DNA from: a virus
Length of the DNA stretch: 25,673 bases
Strand: one strand, 5' to 3'
IMG/VR virus record: IMGVR_UViG_3300046516_000399
Span: 1-25,673 of that record
Of the stretch, positions 1 to 7,236 are shown piece by piece. Below the pieces are notes generated by a model. The model had not been told where the DNA came from. It searched no databases and saw only the letters and a list, made by a program, of their open reading frames with translations. Position 1 is the stretch's first letter, and every line of letters starts with the position of its first letter. A program made the position numbers and the translations under genes.

Positions 1-462
1 CTGAAGCAAGTCTTCTCCCTTCCCACCAAGGCCCAACTGGTCGAGATCGCCCGTCGAGTCACCGTGACCTTCGGGTCCGCGTTCTCCGCCTCCCTGGCCG
101 CCAACGAGGCCGGGATCACCAACCTCAGCACCGCCAAGATCGTCGGCGTCGCCGCCGGTGCCGCTGGGCTCAACGCGGTCTACCGCATGTTCATCACGCC
201 CGCCGTCGCCACCGCCAAGCTGGAGGCCAGCGCCACGGTGGACGCCCTCTCCTCCGAGGTGCAGGCCGCGCTCTCCGGGGCCGCGCCGGTGGACCTCCGC
301 ACGGTGCTCGCAGTGCTCCCGAGCGATCTCGTGCTGAAGGTGCTCCAGGTCGTGCCCACGAGCGCGTATCCGGGTGCGCCCACGTCCCCGGCGAGCCCGC
401 CCGCGCTCCCCGACGCGAAGTTCGTCGGAGGCGCGGATCAGGTGGTTCCCCCGCCCGCCTGA
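1..462 (+). CDS. Small membrane protein, holin-like (5' end cut by window)
   Basis: The frame is open from base 1 to TGA at 460-462, so the true start probably lies upstream. A GTG at 64 is possible but has no ribosome site and would discard a conserved-looking N-terminus. The visible 153 residues have two weakly hydrophobic, Ala/Gly-rich stretches (about residues 22-36 and 48-64), then an Ala/Pro-rich polar tail. Short proteins with two such segments beside lysis genes are often r1t-type or class II holins, which permeabilise the membrane for the endolysin. The segments are weak for membrane helices and no lysis gene is visible next to it here; the endolysin candidate is at the far end of the window. 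The holin call is an inference. Confidence 0.4.
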   Translation: MKQVFSLPTKAQLVEIARRVTVTFGSAFSASLAANEAGITNLSTAKIVGVAAGAAGLNAVYRMFITPAVATAKLEASATVDALSSEVQAALSGAAPVDLRTVLAVLPSDLVLKVLQVVPTSAYPGAPTSPASPPALPDAKFVGGADQVVPPPA

Positions 463-463
463 C

Positions 464-493
464 TTGCAGACCGACCGCGCCATCGGCTACACT
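464..493 (+). promoter_or_regulatory. Sigma-70-type promoter for the tRNA
   Basis: A TTGCAG box (464-469) and a TACACT box (488-493) are separated by 18 bases. The -10 box is followed by GG, as at several other starts in this window. The expected transcription start, 7 bases past the -10 box, is base 500, which is also the first base of the tRNA. The primary transcript would then need no 5' leader removal. Confidence 0.65.
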
Positions 494-499
494 GGCTGT

Positions 500-576
500 C
501 GCGCGGTAGAGCAGTCCAGTAGCTCACCTGGTTCATACCCAGGAGGTCGTGGGAGCGAAGCCCACCTGCGCCACCA
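500..576 (+). tRNA. tRNA-Met-like (CAT anticodon), CCA encoded, aberrant T and D loops
   Basis: A full cloverleaf can be drawn. The acceptor is 500-506 with 566-572, the D stem 509-512 with 522-525, and the anticodon stem 527-531 with 539-543. The anticodon loop is TTCATAC with CAT at 534-536, the variable loop has five bases, and the T stem is 549-553 with 561-565. The discriminator is A573 and CCA is encoded at 574-576. All stems pair except the first acceptor pair, which is C-C. Initiator tRNAs also have an unpaired 1-72 position, but the three G-C pairs of the initiator anticodon stem are not all present. The T loop reads AGCGAAG instead of TTCRANN and the D loop lacks the GG pair. The T54, T55 and G18 positions that make the elbow are therefore changed. 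CAT could decode Met, or Ile if the C is modified. It may be a specialised or decaying phage tRNA. Confidence 0.8.
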
Positions 577-662
577 TCGCCGGAAGGCAGCACATCCGGG
601 CTCGTGTGGGCCACACGCCTCGTCACGTCGAGGTGCTCTCCGCGCGAGTCTGGTCCATCGAC

Positions 663-692
663 GGACCCCCTGGGGAATAACCCAGGGGGTCC
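663..692 (+). terminator. 12-bp perfect hairpin between tRNA and helicase gene
   Basis: GGACCCCCTGGG (663-674) and CCCAGGGGGTCC (681-692) form a perfect 12-bp stem with a GAATAA loop. No T-run follows, as is common for hairpin terminators in high-GC genomes. It lies 17 bases before the helicase start, so it could end the tRNA transcript or act as an attenuator of the replication operon. Confidence 0.6.
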
Positions 693-709
693 GGGCCTTG
701 AAGGGACAC

Positions 710-2038
710 ATGCAACTCTGGCCGAAGCAAGAAGAAGCTCTCGCCCGCCTCGTACCCGCCCGCCGGGTCATCTACGGCGACGCCGCCGGGAGCGGCAAGA
801 CCGCCGTGAGCATCCGCACCGCGCAGGCGTGGGACTCTGAGCGCACACTCGTGCTCGCCAGCGGTGAGGAGATTCTCGACCAGTGGATCACCGAGGCCAG
901 AGTGTGGGACTCCGAGCTGTTCCCCATCAAAGGCTACGGGACCAAGCCGCAGCGCGCCGAAGCGCGCGATCGAGCGCAGACGATCCAGCCCTCGATGCTC
1001 GTGCTCAACTACGAGGCGCTGATCCGAGACGTGGACGACCTCATTAAGGTCGGCTTCGATACGGTGATCTTTGATGAGGCGCACAACCTAAAGAACCGGC
1101 AGAGCGCGACGTTCAAGGCGGCGGCCAAGCTCGCACGACGCGCTACGAACGTACTCCCCGTCACCGGTACGCCCATCCTCAACAGCGCGGAGGAGGCGTG
1201 GTCGATGCTCCACCTCATCGACCCCAAACGCTACTCGTCGTTCCACCGGTGGACCGGCGAGCACTTCGAGGTCGAGATCACCGACTTCCACGGGACGATC
1301 CCTCAGCCGATCCGGCTCATCATCGGACTCAAGCCTGGGCACGCCGACCTCGTGCGCGCCGAGCTGGCCCCGCTGCTCGTGCAGCGCCCGTTCGAGGAGC
1401 TGTTCCCCGACGCCATCCCGCCCGAGATCACGACCGTCGAGGTCGAGCTGGGCGAGGAGGAGCGCCGAGCGTACGCCGAGATCGACCGGCGTGACTGGAC
1501 GCAGATCGGCGACCTGCTCGTGCAGACGAGCAACGCCGTCTCGAAGACGACCCGGCTGCGCCAGATCGCCAGCTCGTGGGCCACACTTGGTGGCGACACC
1601 GGCGGTGCCAAGATCGAGGCCGCCATGCAGATCGACCAGAAGCTCGTGGGCGACGAGCAGGTGCTTGTGCTCTCGGCCTACCAGGAGACAGCCCGCCAGG
1701 CCGCGCTCGCGCTCGGCGGCGTGGCCTACACCGGGGACTTGAAGAAGCCGGTGCGCCGCACGGTGCTCGACGCCTTCAAGCGCGGCGAGCTGCGCGTGCT
1801 CTCCGCCACCATCGGGATGCTGGGCGAAGGCGTGGACGGCCTCCAGGTCGCGCGCAACCTCATCCAGCTCGACCGGGACTGGACACCTGCCCGCAACGAG
1901 CAAGTGCTCGCCCGGCTCCGACGTGGTGGTCAGGAGCGGCAGGTGAGAGCGTGGTACATCCACGGGAATAAGACGGTGGACGACGACGTTACAGCCGCAC
2001 TCTCGCGCAAGACCGGCATCATCGCTTCGATCGTCTGA
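710..2038 (+). CDS. SF2 (SNF2/DEAH-type) DNA helicase
   Basis: A 442-residue superfamily 2 ATP-dependent helicase or translocase. Walker A (GxxGSGKT) is at residues 23-31 with K30 and T31, the DEAH box is at 122-125, TGTP (motif III) is at 152-155, and an Arg-rich motif VI (ARLRRGGQ) lies near 400. The two RecA-like lobes and the length fit phage SNF2-like helicases that act in replication, recombination or restart. The frame is open further upstream, to 374, but that would cross the tRNA and the hairpin. ATG 710 is preferred because it follows AAGGG (701-705) and begins a normal N-terminus. The gene opens the replication module. Its stop overlaps the GAGGAG ribosome site of the next gene. 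Confidence 0.92.
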   Translation: MQLWPKQEEALARLVPARRVIYGDAAGSGKTAVSIRTAQAWDSERTLVLASGEEILDQWITEARVWDSELFPIKGYGTKPQRAEARDRAQTIQPSMLVLNYEALIRDVDDLIKVGFDTVIFDEAHNLKNRQSATFKAAAKLARRATNVLPVTGTPILNSAEEAWSMLHLIDPKRYSSFHRWTGEHFEVEITDFHGTIPQPIRLIIGLKPGHADLVRAELAPLLVQRPFEELFPDAIPPEITTVEVELGEEERRAYAEIDRRDWTQIGDLLVQTSNAVSKTTRLRQIASSWATLGGDTGGAKIEAAMQIDQKLVGDEQVLVLSAYQETARQAALALGGVAYTGDLKKPVRRTVLDAFKRGELRVLSATIGMLGEGVDGLQVARNLIQLDRDWTPARNEQVLARLRRGGQERQVRAWYIHGNKTVDDDVTAALSRKTGIIASIV

Positions 2039-2048
2039 GGAGACGCAC

Positions 2049-3023
2049 ATGGGACAGGCCAAGACCAGCTACACCGAGCTGAGCGTACTCGCCGACTGCG
2101 AGGAGAAGTGGAAGCGTCGATACACCGGACCCAAGGTCAAGAACCCTCCGTCGCTCGCGCTCGCCACCGGGTTGCTCACGCACGGCGGCGTCAATACTGT
2201 GTGGACCCACGGCGACTTCCGGACCGGGCTTCAGGAGGCCATCGCCACGATGACCACCGAGTGGCCCGACCTGCCGGTGCTCGCCGAGGCGGTCGAGCTG
2301 GCTGACTGGCTGCTGCGCCGCTACGTCGAGGTGTACGCCGACTTTGCCCGCAACATCGAGGTGATCGAGGTCGAGAAGCGGCTCCAGGCCAAGGTGCCGG
2401 GCTCGCCCTTCTCGATCTACGGATACGTGGATCGCATGGTCGAGATCAACGGCAAGCTCTGGCTGGTCGAGACGAAGACCATGAAGGACTGGTCGCGCCT
2501 CGATCTCGTGGACGTGGACCCGCAGCAGACACTCTACTTCTGGCTCGCACAGCAGAACGGCTTGGAGCCCCACGGCATCCTGTTCGATGCGATCCGCACG
2601 TTTCGCTGGGCGCTGGAGAAGCCGACGCAGAAGGTCCTCATCGAGGCCGAGTTGGCGTCTTCCTTCAGCGAGGACCGGCTGGAGCGGTGGCGCACGCCCG
2701 AGTTCGAGGAACTGTTCCCCGACCTCACCCCAGCCAAGCGCAAGCTGGAGTGGGCGCGAGCGGCCGTCGAGGCGCACCCCGGCGTCGAGACGCACGCTGC
2801 GCACGAGTCGTTCAATCAGGTGTGGCTCGACCGCACGCCAGCGCAGATCGAAATGGCGCTGAAGTGGGCGCGTGGACTCATGCGTCGGCGCTCGGCGCTG
2901 AAGCACGGCGCGACGGCAGCGCGCAACATCGGCCCGTTCTGCAAGAGCTGCTTCCACAAGGACGACTGCTTCGAGGACTTCGCGTTCCCGCAGCAGTTCG
3001 AGATCACGATGGAGCTGGACTGA
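2049..3023 (+). CDS. Cas4/RecB-like PD-(D/E)XK exonuclease with Fe-S cluster
   Basis: A 324-residue nuclease of the RecB/Cas4 type, expected to resect DNA ends for recombination. The catalytic core is visible as GYVD with D128, followed by VETKT with E141 and K143 (the E-x-K of PD-(D/E)XK). A QxxxY-like stretch (QQTLYFWLAQ) follows. One Cys near the N-terminus (C17) and a C-terminal C-x2-C-x5-C (C298, C301, C307) match the four ligands of the 4Fe-4S cluster in Cas4 and AddB. ATG 2049 has GAGGAG six bases upstream. There is no CRISPR array or cas1/cas2 in the window, so a recombination role with the Sak4-like ATPase downstream is more likely than adaptation. Confidence 0.9.
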   Translation: MGQAKTSYTELSVLADCEEKWKRRYTGPKVKNPPSLALATGLLTHGGVNTVWTHGDFRTGLQEAIATMTTEWPDLPVLAEAVELADWLLRRYVEVYADFARNIEVIEVEKRLQAKVPGSPFSIYGYVDRMVEINGKLWLVETKTMKDWSRLDLVDVDPQQTLYFWLAQQNGLEPHGILFDAIRTFRWALEKPTQKVLIEAELASSFSEDRLERWRTPEFEELFPDLTPAKRKLEWARAAVEAHPGVETHAAHESFNQVWLDRTPAQIEMALKWARGLMRRRSALKHGATAARNIGPFCKSCFHKDDCFEDFAFPQQFEITMELD

Positions 3024-3352
3024 TGTTCAACCGCAAGCGCCTGCGAAAGCTCATCGACACGAACGCCCGGTACGCCGACGAGCTGAGCGAGCTACGCGAT
3101 ACCCGCGAAGCTTATGACCAGTTCCAACGCTGGGCGGTAGTCCACGCCCCAGCGACCATCGAGCGGTACACGAAGGCCACCGGCTTCGAGCTTCCGCTCT
3201 GGAAGCTCACGCAGATGGAGATGATGAATGCCGTCATCAAGGACGCCTATGCGCCCCTGCTGCGCGCTGCGTTCGCGGACTCCATGCCGCTGTTCGAGCA
3301 ACTGATGCAGACGCCCCAGGATTCTCCGCTCATCGTCGTGCACGAGCTGTGA
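3023..3352 (+). CDS. Hypothetical protein, 109 aa
   Basis: ATG 3023 overlaps the TGA of the nuclease gene by one base (TGATG), so it is probably translationally coupled. The N-terminus is basic (MFNRKRLRKLID) and the rest appears helical, with an acidic, amphipathic C-terminal half. There are no Cys motifs or membrane segments. I do not recognise a family. Its position between the Cas4-like nuclease and the WhiB-like gene suggests an accessory to replication or recombination, which is inference only. Confidence 0.8.
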   Translation: MFNRKRLRKLIDTNARYADELSELRDTREAYDQFQRWAVVHAPATIERYTKATGFELPLWKLTQMEMMNAVIKDAYAPLLRAAFADSMPLFEQLMQTPQDSPLIVVHEL

Positions 3353-3987
3353 ACGCCGACGCCTGGCGTGACCTCGCCGCCTGCCTTGGCACTGACCCCG
3401 ACGCCTTCTTCGATCCAGCAGTTCCCGCGATGGAGGACGTACGGGATCGGCTCTGCCGCAACTGCCCGGTGCGCAAGGCGTGCCTTGCCGACACGATGGA
3501 GCGCGAGCAGAGCTTCGTTGCGGCCGACCGTCACGGGCTGCTCGGGTACCTGAGCCCCGGCCAGCGAGAGAGCGCCGAGAAGCGTGGCGTCCTGCGATGC
3601 CCGAAGTGCAACAGGACGCGCGACCCGGTGCTGCTCGCTCAGGGCATCTTGAAGTGCCCGGTCAACTGCGGCCAGAAGACGCGCATGATCCCGCCGCTCC
3701 CGCACGACGGCGACCAGTGGACCCGTCGTCATACGACGCTCTCGCAGCGCATCGTGGCGTGGGTCATCGACAACACGGAGCGCGGCGACGTGCTCCCGAC
3801 ACCGACGCACATGGCCGAGCTGCTCGGCGGCGTGCGCAGGAGCGACGTGCTCCGGGTCTACACCGCGATGGTGGACGACCGGACCATCTCGCGCAAGGGG
3901 AAGGAGCAGGTCTACACGCGCCGGAGTCCTACCGGGACGCTGCGTACGTGGTATCCTGCATTTCTCACAACCGAACCGCTCGACTGA
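3349..3987 (+). CDS. WhiB-like Fe-S protein fused to zinc ribbon and winged helix
   Basis: A 212-residue protein starting at GTG 3349 with a GTGA overlap with the previous stop. The N-terminal third is WhiB-like. Four Cys occur as C12, C36, C39 and C45 (C...C-x2-C-x5-C), which would bind a 4Fe-4S cluster, and the turn normally read as GVWGG is here HGLLGYLSPGQR (62-73). A second metal site follows as C84-x2-C87 and C103-x3-C107 (zinc-ribbon pattern). Residues 128-193 look like a winged helix (two helices, a recognition helix with RRSDVLR, then a wing). Host WhiB proteins are about 80-130 residues and bind the principal sigma factor; phage WhiB proteins can alter host gene expression. Here DNA binding could come from the protein's own C-terminus. 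It is probably a transcription regulator. Confidence 0.85.
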   Translation: MNADAWRDLAACLGTDPDAFFDPAVPAMEDVRDRLCRNCPVRKACLADTMEREQSFVAADRHGLLGYLSPGQRESAEKRGVLRCPKCNRTRDPVLLAQGILKCPVNCGQKTRMIPPLPHDGDQWTRRHTTLSQRIVAWVIDNTERGDVLPTPTHMAELLGGVRRSDVLRVYTAMVDDRTISRKGKEQVYTRRSPTGTLRTWYPAFLTTEPLD

Positions 3988-4005
3988 CGAAAGGAATCCT
4001 TGTCC

Positions 4006-4842
4006 ATGAGCACGCAATCCGAAGTTCCGGTGCTGTCCGCACCTCCCCAGGAGGTCACGGACGAACGCACACCACTCCGACTCGTCGTCTTCGGCGAGCC
4101 CGGCGTCGGGAAGACCAGCCTCGCGCTGTCGTTCCCCCGGCCCATCATCATCAACACCGACGAGGGGCTCGAAGGAGACGCCCTCGAACAGCTCCGTGGC
4201 CGCAAGGGCTACGAGCACTCGCCGACCGGCCACAAGGACCTGGAGGCGCTGTACCTCTGGATCAAGGAGAAGGCCGAGCACTTCGACACCATCGTCATCG
4301 ACTCGCTGGACGAGATCGTGCGGCTGCTGCTGGACGAGATCGTGGCAGAGGGCAAGGGGATGCGTGCGGCGAAGACGATGGGTCAGTCCATCACCGATCT
4401 CGTGCCCGAGCAGGCGGAGTACCAGGCGTCGCAGCGCCAGCTCCACACCTTCCTGTCGAAGCTCCGTGGCCTCGGCAAGATGATCGTCCTCACCTCAGCC
4501 ATCCGTGAGCCCAAGCCCGTGAGCGCCGGTGGAGCTGTCGGTGCGAAGCGCACGGTGGACGTGAGCCCTGGGCTCCAGAAGATCGTGAACCGCTGGGCGT
4601 CCGTCATGGGCGAGCTGGTGACGATCGGAGTGAACGCCGACGGCGAGCTGGACGACGCCGCCGATCCCAAGCGAGTGCTGTCGGTCGATCCCGCCAGCAG
4701 GCGCAGCACCAACAAGACGCGCTACAAGGCGCTCCTGCCCTTCGTCGTCATCCCCGAAGGGGGTGGCTACGACCAGATCGTGTCCCGTATCGAAGCGGGG
4801 CGCGCGGCGGCCAGCCAACCGGCTGACGCCGATGACAACTGA
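4006..4842 (+). CDS. Sak4-like RecA-fold ATPase (recombinase)
   Basis: A 278-residue AAA/RecA-type ATPase resembling phage Sak4 single-strand annealing proteins. Walker A (GEPGVGKTS) is at residues 30-38 and Walker B (IVIDS) at 96-100. A conserved helix rich in Gln and Glu follows, with the VLTSAIRE strand later. Sak4 proteins are RAD51-like and work with a phage single-strand binding protein, which fits the next gene. ATG 4006 is preferred over TTG 4000 because AAAGGA (3990-3995) then sits 10 bases upstream, the same arrangement as the next gene. A TATCCT -10-like box at 3952-3957 may give an internal promoter. Confidence 0.85.
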   Translation: MSTQSEVPVLSAPPQEVTDERTPLRLVVFGEPGVGKTSLALSFPRPIIINTDEGLEGDALEQLRGRKGYEHSPTGHKDLEALYLWIKEKAEHFDTIVIDSLDEIVRLLLDEIVAEGKGMRAAKTMGQSITDLVPEQAEYQASQRQLHTFLSKLRGLGKMIVLTSAIREPKPVSAGGAVGAKRTVDVSPGLQKIVNRWASVMGELVTIGVNADGELDDAADPKRVLSVDPASRRSTNKTRYKALLPFVVIPEGGGYDQIVSRIEAGRAAASQPADADDN

Positions 4843-4856
4843 AAGGACTGTCCATC

Positions 4857-5306
4857 ATGGCATCGCTCGATGAGGTACTCAACAACGCAACGTCCGACGA
4901 GGTGGAGATCGACTTCAGCTCCGCCGTCACCTTCGAGAACCTGCCCGACGGCACGTACACCTTCGAGGTGGAGGAGTGCGAGCCCAGCGTGTCCGGCGAG
5001 AAGTCCAAGAACCCCGGAGCGCCGCTGCTCCACTGGAAGTTCGTGGTCGTCGCCCCCGAGGAGTTCGTCGGGCGTGTCATGCACCGGCACTCGCCGACCA
5101 ACGGCAAGGGCTCGGGCCTGACGAAGGACGTGCTGAAGGCGCTGAACGTGCCGGGTCTGGACGACCCGAAGATCAAGTTCAAGCGTTCGACCGCCATCGG
5201 TCAGCAGCTCGTCGCCGACGTGCAGCCGCAGAAGGGTGACGACCAGTACGTCGAGATGGTCAACCTCCGCCCCTTGGCGGCGGCCAAGGCCAGCTCGCCG
5301 CTCTAG
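4857..5306 (+). CDS. DUF669-like candidate single-stranded DNA-binding protein
   Basis: A 149-residue protein with a beta-rich centre that resembles DUF669-type phage proteins, which are commonly found next to Sak-type recombinases and Cas4-like nucleases. The pattern is 'LPDGTY-F-V-E-E', then 'L-WKFVV-APEE--GR', then a short helix with a small C-terminal strand set. This suits an OB-like ssDNA-binding fold, but no aromatic or acidic-tail SSB signature proves it. AAAGGA lies 9 bases before ATG 4857. It follows the Sak4-like gene by 14 bases and is the last gene before a terminator, so the two are probably co-expressed. Confidence 0.7.
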   Translation: MASLDEVLNNATSDEVEIDFSSAVTFENLPDGTYTFEVEECEPSVSGEKSKNPGAPLLHWKFVVVAPEEFVGRVMHRHSPTNGKGSGLTKDVLKALNVPGLDDPKIKFKRSTAIGQQLVADVQPQKGDDQYVEMVNLRPLAAAKASSPL

Positions 5307-5316
5307 GCGTACCCGC

Positions 5317-5331
5317 ACATCGCTGGGAGCC
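5317..5331 (+). repeat. Operator-like 15-mer, copy 1
   Basis: ACATCGCTGGGAGCC occurs here, between the end of the DUF669-like gene and the terminator hairpin, and again exactly at 20723-20737 in front of another promoter. Both copies are between genes. The CTGGGAGC core also occurs in the array at 7237-7333. A repressor or regulator site is the simplest reading. Confidence 0.45.
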
Positions 5332-5352
5332 CCCGGAATGTCCGGGGGCTCT
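5328..5352 (+). terminator. Hairpin terminator after the DUF669-like gene
   Basis: GAGCCCCCGGA and TCCGGGGGCTC form a perfect 11-bp stem around an ATG loop. There is no T-run. A second, weaker hairpin follows at 5377-5394 (7 bp, CTTC loop), shortly before the ribosome site of the next gene. Confidence 0.75.
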
Positions 5353-5416
5353 CCGCTGTTCCACCCGTCGTCCAAGGGGTGCGCTTCCGCACCCGGTCCG
5401 GAGGAGGACCCTCACC

Positions 5417-5836
5417 GTGACGAACCCCATCTACATCCCGCTGATGCCGCGCACGAAGCGCCCCATCAAGGCGGCCACCCGCTGGTCCGATCTCTCCGTG
5501 GACGAGGCAGTCATCGGCCGCTGGTGGGATGCCGCGCCCGAGGACGCCAACACCGCGCTCCGGCTCGACGGCTTGCTCGTGATCGACTGCGACTCCGAGG
5601 AGGCGGCCTGGTGGTGGATGAGCCAACCGGGGTGGGAGACGGACACCATCGTCGCCACTCCGCACGGGCTCCACTTCTACTACGTCCTCCCCGAGGGGGT
5701 CGAGGCCCCGCCCGCCGGTGCGATGAAGCACCCGGACGGACGGCCGCGAGGCGTGGACGTGAAGACGGGGGCAGGGCACTATGTCCTGGTTCCTCCCAGT
5801 AAGAACGAAGAAGGCGTGGCCTACCGGTGGATGTGA
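5417..5836 (+). CDS. Prim-Pol domain DNA primase/polymerase
   Basis: A 139-residue stand-alone Prim-Pol (archaeo-eukaryotic primase superfamily) domain that would make primers for phage replication. The three catalytic blocks are visible: D57-C-D59 in VIDCD, then TPHGLHFYY with H83 and H86, then GVDVKTGAGHYVLVPPS with D114. The size is that of the N-terminal catalytic domain of larger bifunctional primase-helicases. The alpha-helical PriCT-like part and the helicase lie on the next, overlapping frame. Start GTG 5417 has GGAGGA upstream. The frame ends in TGA 5834-5836 with no sign of decay, so the split looks like a natural gene boundary and not a sequencing error. Confidence 0.85.
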   Translation: MTNPIYIPLMPRTKRPIKAATRWSDLSVDEAVIGRWWDAAPEDANTALRLDGLLVIDCDSEEAAWWWMSQPGWETDTIVATPHGLHFYYVLPEGVEAPPAGAMKHPDGRPRGVDVKTGAGHYVLVPPSKNEEGVAYRWM

Positions 5837-7215
5837 GCTGGGCGAAGGACCGGAAGGACCCGTACGCAGCCCCCGTGGTCGCCTCCGAGGCGCTGACGGC
5901 TCTTGCTCAGGCACGGAGCCAGGAGCCCTCACGGCGGCAGAGGGGCGCACAGAGCCCCGAATCCGGGTTCGCCAAGCTGCCGTCCGGGGACCGCAACAAC
6001 ACGGTGGCCTCCCTGGCGGGCTGGGCGCGAGCCCGAGGGCTCGACGTGGATGCCGTGAACCGGCTCCTCAACGGCTTCAACGGGGCCTTCTTCGAGGAGC
6101 CCCTGGGCGCTGATGAGCTGCTGGGCGTGGTGAGCCAGGCCGGGCAGTGGGAGGCCGGTGGGCAGACCATCGAGATCATCATGGACGACGAGCCCGCCGA
6201 GGGCGAGGATCGTCCCGCCATCCTGAAGGCCAGCCGGATGACAAAGCCGCCGCCGATGCCGTGGCTCTGGAAGCCCTGGCTCCCCGAGGGCCGCCTCGTG
6301 CTGCTCGTGGGCGACGAGGGGATCGGCAAGGGCATGTTCTCCGCCCACTGCGCTGTGAAGGCCGTGAGCGGCGAGTTCGGCGACCCGGCTGACGTGATGT
6401 GGTTCTCGATCGAGGACGACCCCGAGGAGGACATCTACAAGCGACTGCTCTCCGCCGGGTACGACTCCGACCGGCACCAGGAGGTGCACTTCTTCAACCC
6501 CGACCTGCCCGTCGGGTTCCCGCTGAACATCCCCGAGGTCGAGAAGTACATCGTGGCGAACGGCATCAAGCTGGTCATCATCGACCCAGGACGGTCGTAC
6601 CTGTCCGGCGAGGAGGGTGTCGAAAAGTCGTTCAACAACGACGTATTCGTGGGCACCGCGCTGCGTGCGATCAACCGAATGGCGGCCCGCACCGGCGCGA
6701 CCGTGCTGTTCATCCACCACACGAACAAGAACGCTGACGCCTCGCGCCGCCACAAGAGCGGCGGCTCCGCTGCGTTCAGCCAGGCTGCACGTCACCGGGT
6801 GGACGTGGCGAAGGCCGGGACGGACGAGTGGGCCGAGTGGGCGATGGCGGTCACGAAGACGAACTACGGCGTCGAGGGCTTCCTCACCGAGTACCGCCTC
6901 GTGGCCGATGAGGAGAACGACACGGCCAAGTTCGAGATGGGCGAGCCCGTGCACCGTCACCGCACTCTGGACATCTGGCAGAAAGAGCGCGAGAAGGAAC
7001 TAGGTGAGCCAGAAGTGGACATTGCCGACAGCGACAAGCTCGCCTTCGCTCTCGACGGCGCGACGCTCCGGGGCTCGATCGTCCCGAACCGTGACGAGCT
7101 GATCCGGCTCTCCCGACTCCCCCGAAGCCGCATCCAGGCCGCCGTGGACGAGCTGATCGAGGAGGGCCGGATCGTGCAGGACGGCGACACGACCCGCCGA
7201 AAGTGGCTCGGATGA
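5827..7215 (+). CDS. RepA-like hexameric replicative helicase with PriCT-like N-terminus
   Basis: A 462-residue RecA-fold helicase (AAA_25/RepA type). Residues about 50-110 resemble the PriCT helical domain that normally follows Prim-Pol (GDRNNTVASLAGWARARG, then a D-E-L-L-G-V-V helix). Walker A (GDEGIGKG) is at 162-169, Walker B (LVIIDP) at 249-254, and a downstream FIHHTNK motif acts as sensor. The last about 70 residues look like a winged helix. GTG 5827 overlaps the Prim-Pol frame by 10 bases; GTG 5833 would give the GTGA overlap common here. GAAGG (5810-5814) favours 5827. Together with the preceding gene it makes a two-subunit primase-helicase. Confidence 0.87.
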   Translation: MDVSWAKDRKDPYAAPVVASEALTALAQARSQEPSRRQRGAQSPESGFAKLPSGDRNNTVASLAGWARARGLDVDAVNRLLNGFNGAFFEEPLGADELLGVVSQAGQWEAGGQTIEIIMDDEPAEGEDRPAILKASRMTKPPPMPWLWKPWLPEGRLVLLVGDEGIGKGMFSAHCAVKAVSGEFGDPADVMWFSIEDDPEEDIYKRLLSAGYDSDRHQEVHFFNPDLPVGFPLNIPEVEKYIVANGIKLVIIDPGRSYLSGEEGVEKSFNNDVFVGTALRAINRMAARTGATVLFIHHTNKNADASRRHKSGGSAAFSQAARHRVDVAKAGTDEWAEWAMAVTKTNYGVEGFLTEYRLVADEENDTAKFEMGEPVHRHRTLDIWQKEREKELGEPEVDIADSDKLAFALDGATLRGSIVPNRDELIRLSRLPRSRIQAAVDELIEEGRIVQDGDTTRRKWLG

Positions 7216-7236
7216 GCGCCCTGAATGTCCCGATTT

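Noticed and set aside
374-709. Longer N-terminus for the helicase
   Set aside because: It would cross the holin-like gene end, the tRNA and the hairpin, and has no ribosome site; ATG 710 begins a normal helicase N-terminus.
577-709. A second tRNA or small RNA after the tRNA
   Set aside because: A short palindrome (CGTGTGG-G-CCACACG at 603-617) and the 12-bp hairpin are the only structures I can draw; no cloverleaf fits.
1088-2062. Long open frame on the minus strand across the helicase gene
   Set aside because: It is antisense to a gene with clear helicase motifs and has shadow-like composition (Arg/Leu/Val/His-rich). The same holds for long antisense frames at 3247-4446, 5929-6960, 8336-9301 and 11155-12630.
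2049-3023. Cas4-like nuclease as part of a CRISPR system
   Set aside because: No array or other cas genes; its neighbours are phage recombination and replication genes.
5377-5394. A member of the minus-operon hairpin family on the plus strand
   Set aside because: It shares GGTGCGCTTCC with copy G but forms a plain 7-bp stem with no TT/TT internal loop or stop-codon context.
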